A stretch of 64,000 bases of DNA from Lepiota brunneoincarnata. Lineage: Eukaryota > Basidiomycota > Agaricomycetes > Agaricales > Agaricaceae. The stretch covers positions 1 to 64,000 of the forward strand of contig JAEBUN010000041.1 of assembly GCA_023014365.1 (NCBI GenBank). Direction: 5' to 3'. The position numbers and the translations under genes were made by a program. Positions 30,659 through 40,532 of this stretch are shown piece by piece; the stretch's first letter is position 1; each line of letters opens with the position of its first letter. The notes beneath the pieces were generated by a model. The model was given only the letters and a program-made list of their open reading frames with translations, did no database searches and was not told the origin of the DNA.

Positions 30659-31356
30659 TGTTATGATCCGTGCTCCTTCTGTATCCGAGGATAACTGGAG
30701 ACGGCCTTCAATCACTCTACAAGGTGTCCAAGACGGTTGGCCTTATAGAGCTTAGTGGATCGCGCTCAATGAGATAACGAGGGAAGACGCCAAGTTAAGG
30801 CAGAGAGGTAAACGACCGCTGTTAACAAGATTAAAGCTTGAGGCTTTAATCTCTACTTGTACAGGCCTTATATACCTATGAGATGCTATATACTCGTTAT
30901 AGGTTACTTGGCTGTTCTACTGGTCGTGCGCAGTCCTGACCATGATGCACATCCTGGCTGATGGCATCCTAGCGTTATTTATATTACAATGAGTCAGTAC
31001 TCTCGCTACTGCTGTGCGACGTTCCATCGCTTTCCTCTGACTCATAATCTCCTTCTCCCAATTGTATCTCCATGGAGTCTTCTCCATTCTCGCTCTCCAT
31101 TCTCTCGGTGCTTCCATCCGTATCGGAGGTTGGATCGGTTGATCCATGGTTATCTTCCTCGTCCTCGGGGTATTCCAATATATCCTCCAAGGTTATCTCC
31201 ATTCCTGCTTCTCTCGCCAGGTCCTGCATGGCGGTGTAGTATTCCCCTTCCTCGTCTTCGTATTCTTGTGCCCGTAGTTGATCTGTAGTCTCCTGTACCC
31301 ATCTTGTAAAGTCGAATAGTAATTCTTGTTCCTCCCGGTCTGGACTGTTCATAACA
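30659..31356 (-). repeat. 5' LTR of gypsy-B
   Basis: Promoter LTR for minus-strand transcription. It contains a TATA box at 30874-30868 and a 25-bp near-palindrome at 30852-30828 where transcription should begin. The outer part also encodes, in one frame, the acidic tail that the 3' LTR gives to the post-pol ORF. Confidence 0.9.
30868..30874 (-). promoter_or_regulatory. TATA box of gypsy-B 5' LTR
   Basis: TATATAA on the minus strand within GGTATATAAGG. A start site 25-35 nt downstream would fall in the near-palindrome at 30852-30828, so the RNA would begin with or just before that structure. Confidence 0.5.
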
Positions 31357-31650
31357 CGCAGTGTCTGCGCTGGAACCATTCTGTGAGTATGTATCATGAT
31401 CGAATACCGAACGGTTACTTACCTTGAATGGTCGGGGGTGAGATTCAACGGGCCTCCTGGAAATACGCTGCGCCATCGTGGTTGGGTGGTGAGAGGTGAG
31501 AGGTGAGAGGTGAAATGCGAGAGGTGAGAGGCGAGAGGTGAGAGAAGACGTGAGAGGTGAGAGACAAAAGGCGAGAGGTGAGAGAAGATGTGAGAGGTAA
31601 GAGGTAAGGATCAAATGAAGTCATCTAATGATTGACTTATGAGTCCATGC
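31357..31650. repeat. right flank of gypsy-B with GAGAGGT-type minisatellite
   Basis: After the target duplication CGCAG, the stretch 31487-31610 consists of degenerate repeats of GTGAGAGGT/GCGAGAGGT. It is absent from the right inverted repeat and belongs to the earlier insertion. No gene. Confidence 0.6.
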
Positions 31651-31871
31651 CTGTTTGTGTATTCCATCTGGCAGAGCCCTCCAGATTCATCTAGATTCTG
31701 TGGTAAGTGTAATGTATTTAGGTTCTCAATACAACGGTGTCTGCACACCGCAAAAGATAGGCTGGCATGCCCACCAGGGCTGGGCCAGTGTGATCCCGAT
31801 TGCGAGGAGGAAAATTCGAATGGTTCGTACGCAAGAGCTTGCAGATTATTTGAGAATCTGAATTAAGCATT
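31651..31871 (+). repeat. left terminal inverted repeat, inner part
   Basis: Continuation of the left inverted repeat beyond the insertions at 22948-31650. It matches the reverse complement of 56325-56545 (GTGTATTCCATCTGGCAGAG through to AATTAAGCATT). Homology with the right end stops at 31871. Confidence 0.8.
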
Positions 31872-33985
31872 GACATTCCTTTAGTCCTCTTCTCTTTGTC
31901 TGTTTCAGAGCCAAGGAGCACCCCACGGATCCAAACAGAGAGGCCCAGCAGGCACATCTGACACCCCCAGAGGTCTGCCAGCTAGAATCAGGGAACATCT
32001 GACATCAGGCTGGTCGAGTGTTCGCCAAGATCGATATGACCTGTGGATATCTCGCCACTCAAGACGTCAGCTTAGGGGGCTATAGTTCATGGGTATAAAG
32101 TATCACTTTGGAATCCTCGCAATTCTGAGCTGATCAGCGGCAGGTTCTACAGAGAAACCCCTTGGAGTCTTCACGATGCCAGCACCTCAGATCCAGGCAC
32201 ACCGAGTGCAGTGGCAACTTCAAGATATCATAGAGATGGTGACAAAGAAATTCGGCTTTGCCCAAATGAAAACAAAGCCCTGACCCTGCGATTGAATGGC
32301 AATTTCATATTCCAGCTAAATTTCTGCTCTTTCCGCAGCTAGTTACCTTGTACTTGTAAGGATGTTTGTCTCCAAGGCGAAAGGTCTTTGTGATTCTTCG
32401 GGTAGTACGCACCTCAAAGGAAACTGCCCCTATTAAAGCAAGTTGTACTCATTGACACTGTCAAGTTGAAGTACAGGATAATGCCCTCCATCTATCGGAA
32501 CTCTGGTTTGCCTGCTGTAAATGTAAGTAATGGTAATAATGACTGTTCCATGGCATCTGACTCCAATTAATCAGGAGGATGGGGACTGGCACACTCACAA
32601 AGTTGTTCTCTATTCTGCGGAGCAGAACGAAGTGCAGCTCATAGAGATTCAGTGTCGACAACCTATTCCAGGCCATTGCGTCCCTTCGCTGGAAGGTGTT
32701 ATAAGTAAAGAGGGTTCAAGACTCAAAGTTCATAGCATCAAGGCCTCGTTCGAGTTTCCAGGGGAGGTTAAACACAAATTTGTTGTTCACTTCCGCTTGT
32801 CTGGGAAACTTACAATCAATCACTTGATTCCTGGCAATCGATGTTGGAGGGGAGATGTACTGATCATGTGGTGTAGATCATCCCAGCGCCAGAACATCTT
32901 GTTTGTCCACTTGCGCCCCGATGACAAGGGGTTCACCAACGTCTTGATGGCTCAGCAAGTACAGAGTCTGAAGATTTATGACTGCACTCACCTCTATAAG
33001 CTTTGTCCAGCGTGTTGTACATGTTCATTGCACTATCAGGTTTCGTGGTGCTCAGGAATTCATCGTTGCTCTGTCCCCGTGTGCAGATGATCAGCAGCAA
33101 CAGGATGAAAGGCATTGAGGTCGAGTTCAGGGCCGTTACCAGAGTTGGATTTGGTAGTAGTATAGGGCTACGTATGACAGACAGGAACTGGTTGAGATTG
33201 GAGCATCAAAATGACATGTATGCAAATGAATGAACTGAACATGATAGTCACCCTTGAACCCTCTGCCATGAGCCCATAGCCCTGGCAACGTTCTCAGAAT
33301 ACCTTGATTATCCTGCTCATAACAATCCCGGTTGGACTGTACTTGTTATCTTGACTATGAAACCATGTCTGTATCAGTATCGCAAAAAATAGCACATGAG
33401 CGTGCACATTGGAGGTGCGCTCACCTGAGAAATTCTGGTCATAGAGGGGTTGACTTGTGAAATACCTTCTTCGAGGGGATTGAAGCATCCGTTCTCTGTG
33501 TCAATTGGGTAAGGTGCTCTACCACTACCTAGACTACTGCCAACGAGGTTCTACTAATGATGAAGGGGCTTCCCATGACTATGTGATTGATCATCCCAAC
33601 CTAAAATGGAGGATACATATATATCCCACTGCATGAACAGATGATTGCACTATGTTATACAGGTTAAAAAATAGACTAAGAATGGCAACACAACAAACAA
33701 AAGGATCAGCATGGCCAAGGTAGATTGCTCCGAGGGCTTTGGGGTTTCCCTTGGCACTACATGGAGGGTGGTTAGAACTAGCTGCATAAAAAAGAGCACT
33801 CATGAACAAGCACACCATTTGCAAAAAGGATTTTGAGGGTATGATGATCGGAAACTAATGCAATTTGATATGTAGCTCCCCCTTGATCATCGGCACCCTG
33901 AAATTTATTCCACTAGGCCTTGTGAGACGCATAATCATAAAGCACTGAATTGTTCTTACAGCAAGTTGAGTAATATGATTAGACC
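31872..33985. other. left interior of the CACTA-like element, unrecognised cargo
   Basis: A + strand frame at 32530-33090 may be part of a gene; it contains INHLIPGNRCWRGDVLIMWC, which resembles VNRSIPRAGGTQWKGDIVVL in the frame at 37710-38186. Both look like copies of one uncharacterised family whose core is 'hydrophobic-N-x-x-I-P...W-R/K-G-D'. A possible short exon starting at 32175 also occurs. No function is assigned. Confidence 0.3.
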
Positions 33986-35054
33986 CTAAAAATTATAGCG
34001 TAAGACTGAGAGCACTTGTGTTCGTATTGCATAGTACTGACCCCTGACACTGATCACTATTTCAAGTCGTTTCTCGACATGCCAGAGAACCAAACCCTTG
34101 TCCGTTGATCCTAAGACGCAGGTTTTGTTGTGTGCCCACACCATTGGAGATCCACAAGGAATGAGACCCAGAGAATCAAGGTACTGAAAGTCCTTTCCGT
34201 CATGCCGTCCGTAGACGTGCACTTCATTCTCAGAAGGTACCACATAATGGGGCCCACTCCCAATCAGGACAAGCAAGTTATCGCCGGCTGGAGCCGTCAT
34301 ACTATTTTGTGCAATCTTGCCAGCCTTGAACAGCGGGACATACCGGTCAACATCCCATGTCCTAGAGAGGATAGAAGCACCACCAACCCATCCACCATAC
34401 CAAAGAACTTACATGATGCCTTGCCTAGAACAAGAAACCACCAAGTGCATACTATTGTCATTCGCCCAAGTGATGCCGGTCACTTTAACTGCGGTCCTAT
34501 CGCATTTATCCTGAGGGTCATCAAGTTGTTTAAAAAATTCCCATATGTGATGATTGTGATAGGTTTCATCTGAGGGTGGGCCTGGGTGTAGTAAAATTTA
34601 TGACCACAGTGAAATAAACTCACGTTTGCGGAAACGCCAGATTGTGACTTCATCGTGTCCACCAAGTGCGAGGAGATTTGACTCATTGTTAATGGCAATA
34701 AATTGTATAGGATTTTGTGAAGTATGAAAACCCTTGGCGGAGTACTCCTGTGGAATGAATGAGCGCAAAAAGAAAGTCTGGTGGAGAGGGTCGAATCACC
34801 AATTTGCCAAAAGTAATCATAGTTAAAAATCTGGCAGCGCAGCCAAAGAAAAGGTGGCTACGAGAATCCCAAGCAACCGAATGAATGGTCACAGGATCTC
34901 TTTGAAATTGTAGGTTGAGCACCCAGGTGTTTGTACTCCAGATGTAGACCCGATTGTCGATGCCTGCAGCTAGATAATCTCCGTTGGGGGAAAACAAAAT
35001 ACAGTTGGCTTTTCCAGGGAGTTTGAATCCCTTTCCAAAGGTGTAAGTGGACAT
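33986..35054 (-). CDS. WD40-like repeat protein carried by the CACTA-like element
   Basis: Minus-strand exons: 35054-34800; 34747-34624; 34488 to about 34411; then about 34292 to 33986, joined by GT-AG introns. Seen: repeat-type units ILFSPNGDYLAAGIDNRVYIW, IAINNESNLLALGGHDEVTIW, VTGITWANDNSMHLVV, and MVWAHNKTCVLGSTDKGLVLW, all with the Gly-x-Asp...Val-x-I/L-W pattern of WD40 blades. Four to five blades are visible, fewer than the seven of a full propeller, so it is partial or diverged. The start at 35054 (MSTYTFGKG) puts the first blade near the N-terminus. WD40 proteins are scaffolds; partner unknown. It lies between the left inverted repeat and a solo LTR at 35355, which may have removed its promoter. 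Confidence 0.6.
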
Positions 35055-35354
35055 GGTGGTAGAACAGAGAGGTAGCATACCCTCGGTCGTATAGAGGCAC
35101 TTTGTTAATGGGGTGTATAGACAATGTTTGACAGCCTAAATTCAGAACAATGGTTCCTTTGAGATGAATAAAAGAGCTTGAGTGATGTATGGACTGCCCA
35201 AACTCAGGGCAGTGCTTCCTGAGTGGTGTGTTTGTGATCTCCAAGGTGAGGGGAAGATGACTAGCAGAGGATTCTACGCATTCAGAACGCTATGTTGTCT
35301 AGTTACACTTATATCTACCCAGAGTCTCCTTCTTAACCCAGCGAGGTCCGTCGT

Positions 35355-36656
35355 TGATACGCCGATTTCACGCCTATACATGAATTCCGTACTCCGGAAT
35401 GATTCTCTACATAGAATCATTGGCTATATCATTAAAGAACTCTATAGAGGATTGGTACTATGTCCCGTAGTAGCCAGTTCGACCGAATTGAGGATATTCG
35501 AGCCTTGGAAGTGTTCAAACCAGTTCATTATCACTAAGCTTAGTGAACCAAACTATCGGAACGCTTTCCAGAGGGATTCAGGACTCTACATAGTCTATCG
35601 AGTATACTCCGGTCGCATCAAGGGACCTTACGAGCAGTTTTCTGATGAACCCGGATGCGTTTGAATATAAAGAATGTACCTAGCGGCTGTCGCAGGAGTA
35701 TTACGTCGAAAGCGAGCCCAATAATGATGACCGGACCACGGAACGGAACGTTCAACGTTCGGGAGGTGACACCTGATGCCCAAAAACCCTAGAAATATCA
35801 AAGACTCCTAATTAACGAGTGCTTTGTGGGTCCTGGCACCTTGGCCTATTGCTTAACTGAGATTAATTACAACGGATCAAGGGACTGTCCATCCGCTATA
35901 CGTTCCGATCATAATTGATCCGGAGTCTTAACGCGCTCGCGTGGACGCAGAATAATGCAGACGAGCACGGAACACGTCTGGCTGGATTGCCATTCGTTAA
36001 TCAGAGAAAAACCCATAACCCAGGGCAAGGTAGAAATGCTGCCAAACCTTCCAAAATGTTCTACAGTGCCTGTAACAATTAAGCTTATTGTTTTCTATTT
36101 CATATTTACTATCTCTCGTATGTATCTAAACAATATAAATACGGTCGCACTTGTTCGTGGAGAAGCAAGAGGTCTCACCCCCGCTTCCACATGCAAGTCT
36201 GCGAGCCGTGATCAAGAACGGTTTCAGAGGGCTATTTAGTGTGCGTCGTTAAGTGTGATTTCTTCGGTCGTCGACCAACCCAGAGACAGAGACAGAGACC
36301 AGAGTTCAGAGTTTAGAGTTCCAGAGTGCTAGAGACAGAGACAGAGACAGAGACCAGAGTTCAGAAACCAGAGACCAGAGACCAGAGACCCCGCGCTTTG
36401 AATTGACAGGGATTGTCCTTTCATTGTTGCACCGTACAGCTAAGATAACTTCAACGGCTGTTCGTTAACCTCTAAAACACTACTCTCTTGAATTTCGCTG
36501 TCAGAACGCACCCCCAGAACACCCTAAAAGACGAAACTGTTCATTATCTATCTCGTTCCACTTGTATTAGCTTAAGCTTATCGAACTTCGGCTAAGCTTA
36601 GTGAAAACAAGCCCACAATCGATATTTAAAACCTACAAACGTTGTTTATCTTTTCA
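35355..36656. mobile_element. 1302-bp solo-LTR-like insertion, copy 1
   Basis: Begins TGATACGCC and ends CTTTTCA (TG...CA). Direct repeat of 51532-52833, same length, with scattered differences. Flanks are TCGT and TCAT, a 4-bp target duplication with one CpG-type change. It contains a short open frame (MNSVLRNDSLHRIIGYIIKE), a TATA-like TATAAATA at about 36136, and a run of AGAGACAGAGACC repeats at 36281-36390. Confidence 0.65.
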
Positions 36657-38594
36657 TCATTAGCGATATAAAAGCTGTAGATTTTTCCATCAATTACCTG
36701 CATGGCATTGCTACCTTTTGTGATGGCCCACTGGACCTTCCGTTTGCTGATGTTGATCCAGATTTGACGCTCGATGCACCGGCCCCCCTGGCCAATTACA
36801 TCACAGATATAGAGGGCTTTGGGCGGTATTGTTTGACCTTGTGGTACTTGGAGAGGTGTGGAGATCAGATGAATCTTCTGATTGTAATACCAGGTTTGAG
36901 CAGGTTTTCCGTTGTAAATGGTAACCTGTCACAGATGTTGACATGGGGAGGCTAAGGGTACCTGAAAGGGTGACATTCAATGTAGGACAACTGTACTATA
37001 CCCAGTTGACAGCCAAGCTCACATGTTCAACTTCAATTGTAGGGATCAATCAAACTCTTCTTGGGCTCATACAGCCACCGTCGCCTGAATTATCCTGTTT
37101 CTGATATCTGAAGCAATTTCTGCTGAGCATGTATAAGAGTCATACCTTCCCAGTGCCCTCATTCTCTGCATCTGATTCACTCAAGGAAGAGAGTGACCCC
37201 TCAAAAAGAATTGATTCAGTGAATTTCCTTGGTGCTGAGTTCGAAGCAGGAATATCATCAGGTGCATAGGCCTGCAAACCAATCCTCAAGGTCAATTCAG
37301 AATATAATAACCCCCTGCACACCTCAGGGATGGTGGTTGAGCTGTATTCATCTCCGGATTCATTGATCCCATCCAGCTCTCCATCAGATTCTCCATGTAG
37401 CGGGGTGGGATGGTGGATAACGGTGGTTCTTGACGGTTCGTAGTGCTTGCTGCTTGAAAGGAAAAAATATTTCCCTCCGCGCTGGAAGGATGAGACAGAA
37501 TCAGGGCTCATGGTACTGCTAGGGGGTAGGAAGAGATAGCCTTTTGATTCTGGAATCATTGTTGCAGCCCAAACGAAGTTGATTGCATTGCAAATGAGGA
37601 CTGTCCCTTGTTCCTTGGCTTCATGGCATGTCGCCATCACAACACCCATGCGTACCATTATACTTGAGAAGGTACTAACAACGGCTCCGAGATCTTTCAT
37701 GTCTTTTAGGTGAGATCGACATATTTGGGGCGGGGCAGGATGAAGACTGTACCTCACAATGTGCTGACGGCTCATGGTCCTCCTTTTTCACCCCTTCCTA
37801 AAGTAGGTTGTGTCATCGCTTGGAAAGTCAAGCACTCATATTATGCATGGCCCCAGGCAAGGCATACAAACATCCGATGCTGTGTATATTCAATGCAAAG
37901 GGAAAGGCCATACTTCGACTTGTGTGCATGGCAAGATTTGGGAGATCTCCACCATCCCATAGTGGAAGGCATGTTTGGGGGCGCTCTACAACAACCATAT
38001 ATCCACAGCTGTGTAGTCACGGTTCTGGAACGAATGAGGACTCACATGTTTCACGTCTTTGTCAAGAACCACTGCAAACTGCCTGTCAATCGCAGTATTC
38101 CAAGAGCTGGCGGCACCCAGTGGAAAGGTGACATAGTGGTGCTGCGCTGCTCCATGATGAAGCCGGGATTTTTTGTTCACATGTGAGCACACGACCAGAG
38201 AATAGTCAATTTCCTTGTCTTCAAGTGAGTGTCAGGTTTGAATTTTCTATTCAAAGGGCGGCTCACTCACCCTTAGATATCAGGTTTGTCAGAAAGGTCA
38301 CCCAGGGATGCAATTTCAGATTTCCGGACCCAGCTGGATTGGCATTTGCATGGTAGGGATGACAGTCAGGGTGACAGTGATGAATCCTCTTTTAGCTAAT
38401 AATGTATCAAAACGTTGGCGCCGTGTGTCCTTTGTACATATATTAGACAATGATATGTATAAAATGAGCCCACTTGCCAGAACTTGATGCACCGAGGCTG
38501 CCATAAAATGGCAGCAAAGTGTGATTATTTTTCTGAGAAAAATGGTAGGGCATGGATATAATACACATTTCCTATCTTGATGGTCCGAGTACAG
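36657..38594. other. CACTA-like element interior, unrecognised frames
   Basis: Three frames may be coding. 36690-36955 (+) reads FADVDPDLTLDAPAPLANYITDI and was probably the far side of the gene hit by the solo LTR. 37140-37775 (-) is Ser-rich and acidic with no domain. 37710-38186 (+) holds the W-K-G-D family motif noted for 32530-33090. None has a recognised function. Confidence 0.3.
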
Positions 38595-39635
38595 TTACTG
38601 GATGGTTTCTTCATGAATACCAACACTATATAGACAGGTCGTGTTCGAGCCCCAGTTGCTCAAAACTTCAAAGATCACAGCACGGGATGTCGAAGGGAGA
38701 GTAGAGATGAGTGAAGTAGGTAAATCAAAGAATTGACGGGCTGCGGTAGAAGGATCATATGACCCGTTCAACAAGAGGATAAACTGGTCGGTGGCCTCTA
38801 TATCGTGAGGAAGGGAGTTGGATAGGAGAAATTGAGTGGGATATCGTGTCTGGATGTTGAGAGGCGGTGCAAGCTTTGATAACGAATATAAACCCCACAG
38901 CGCAAATTTCCTGGGAGCCTTTCCAGTGGATGCGGGTGACATTAACCGAGGGTGAGGATGGCCGATGCTCAATGTTGAAGCACATGCCTTTTCTGACAGG
39001 TGAATACCAAGTTGTCCCTTGTTCCCCATAAATTCCCAACAGTTACCAACCCCAATATTACTGTTGAGGGTGATAGCAGGGGGCATAGGAAGCTTCTTCG
39101 GTGCCGTTCTGAACTTGAGATACTGGAAAATCCCATTATTGGAGTCGGTGTGGGCTGGAGAAGTGAATGCCTTGATGGGTTTTGCTCCATCGCCTCTGTC
39201 AGTGAAATTCCTAGGTGGCATCTGCAAATGTTGAAGTGGGTGTTCGAGGAAGTCTAGGCGGGATTCAGTGGCGAAGATACATAAGGAGAGGTCATTGAGG
39301 GGTGAAAGTTGGGATAAGAAATGACTGAGGGACATTGGTGCTAGTAGGTGAAGCCTAGGCTGAGCTTGAAAGGCGGCGGTAATGACAAAGATGTCCAAAA
39401 TTGCCTGGACATAAACAAAGGCTCGCAAGGCAAAGCCCAAAATCACCAAAAGGCGCCAGAGTATCTGTTTAATCTGGTATAATGGATTACAAAAGTGTCT
39501 CTTGTAAGGGACGGGGAACCTAACCTTAGTTTGTCCAGCCTCAGTGCCACTTGAGGGATTCTCTGCCAGCCTTTGGAAGAAAACATCTGCAGTATCTTCG
39601 CAAGATAATTTTGGAGGATGAGCTTGCAAGAACAT
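38595..39635 (-). CDS. SUN-domain membrane protein carried by the CACTA-like element
   Basis: The minus-strand frame is open for 346 codons; an intron at 39524-39474 (GTTAGG...CAG, 51 nt) is likely and gives 329 aa. After a short N-terminus comes a transmembrane segment (ILWRLLVILGFALRAFVYVQ), then a C-terminal SUN domain: IGVGNCWEFMGNKGQLGIHL, PRKFALWGL, FILLLNGSYD, and VLSNWGSNTTCLYSVGIH. The GNCW start, the 'L...AxWGL' core and the 'SNWG...TCLY' end are SUN-domain hallmarks. SUN proteins sit in the inner nuclear membrane and bind KASH proteins (LINC complex), or act at the ER or cell surface in fungi. It is intact, unlike the SPT5-like neighbour. Upstream exons could be missing. Why a DNA transposon carries it is unknown. 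Confidence 0.75.
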   Translation of the reverse strand: MFLQAHPPKLSCEDTADVFFQRLAENPSSGTEAGQTKVRFPVPYKRHFCNPLYQIKQILWRLLVILGFALRAFVYVQAILDIFVITAAFQAQPRLHLLAPMSLSHFLSQLSPLNDLSLCIFATESRLDFLEHPLQHLQMPPRNFTDRGDGAKPIKAFTSPAHTDSNNGIFQYLKFRTAPKKLPMPPAITLNSNIGVGNCWEFMGNKGQLGIHLSEKACASTLSIGHPHPRLMSPASTGKAPRKFALWGLYSLSKLAPPLNIQTRYPTQFLLSNSLPHDIEATDQFILLLNGSYDPSTAARQFFDLPTSLISTLPSTSRAVIFEVLSNWGSNTTCLYSVGIHEETIQ

Positions 39636-40532
39636 GATGGTGTAAAGGATCTGGGTTGGTACCTAGGGAGCCTGGGGGCCTCGACTGGCATTATTATATG
39701 GCGTCCCTGGAACAAGAAACATCCTAATGACCAAAGTATAATGCTTTCCTGAGTGGGGTCATGATGAAATCATGTAATTATCTTTTTTCTCAGGAAGAGA
39801 ACAATGGATAAGAGCATAGCCATGGTTCGGTCCTGGGGTAGTGGTCACCAAAAATGTCAGTGTTATAGTTAAGGGTAGAATGTGTTATTGTGCCATACCA
39901 GTACACCTTCTCTTCGCCATCAAAATGGTCCAATTTGTCCTAGCCTCCAGATCCAGAAACTGGTGGGTGGTATCTGGATCATGCGTGGGTGACTACCAGA
40001 TAACAATGTATCATGCAGAGTTTTCCACCTTCGTATCCTCCAGTGCACTTGCGATGTCATCAGCTTTTTTTTTCATCCATCACGCATGAATGCGTGGAAC
40101 TACAGCTATGGATCATCCATACCGCATGTTTGATCTTGTGTTACCATGACTACTTTATGAGACTAGTTACTGTGTACTGATGGTGGTTGGCGGACAAGAG
40201 AAAAAGCATGAGAAATTGCGCAGCCCTGTTTATTGTACCACAACCAATTTGGATGTCGGGAAAACCGGCTACTTGCATAACTGGTATATGACTAATTATG
40301 ACAACTTGTCAGTCGTTGCCTGGCATGCCCGACACTCAATTTGGTGGTATTGATCAACCAGGCATCGCCATCATTTGCACGCCTTCCAGCTTGTAACTCA
40401 ACCACCACGACGTCAGAATGGTAAGTAATCCGGTTATCAAGTGGTACTACTAGTGTAGCATGTACGTACCATAGAGGCGAGGGCACCCAAGGCACGCGAT
40501 TTATCGCTCCCCTAAGTGTTGAAACGGAAGAA
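39636..40532. other. CACTA-like element interior, no supported gene
   Basis: Region between the divergent SUN-domain and SPT5-like genes, so it probably holds both promoters. Short frames only; nothing recognised. Confidence 0.4.

Larger units (their letters stand above)
23115..31356 (-). mobile_element. gypsy-B: full-length, apparently intact Ty3/gypsy chromovirus
   Basis: 8242 bp on the minus strand, bounded by two 698-bp LTRs (23115-23812 and 30659-31356) in which I see no difference, beginning TGTTATGA and ending TCATAACA. CGCAG flanks both sides (23110-23114 and 31357-31361), a 5-bp target duplication. From 5' to 3' on the minus strand: leader with an upstream ORF, gag (29731-28607), pol (28445-24951) with protease, reverse transcriptase, RNase H, integrase and chromodomain, then an extra ORF that overlaps the end of pol. 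No internal stop was seen in gag or pol. Matching LTRs and open frames indicate a recent insertion. Confidence 0.92.

Noticed and set aside
31639..31866. Cys-rich 75-codon frame
   Set aside because: Part of the inner left inverted repeat; the right copy has similar sequence with changes that do not respect codon position in any clear way.
36281..36390. AGAGACAGAGACC repeats as a CRISPR-like array
   Set aside because: Simple-sequence repeat without unique spacers, and the organism is eukaryotic.
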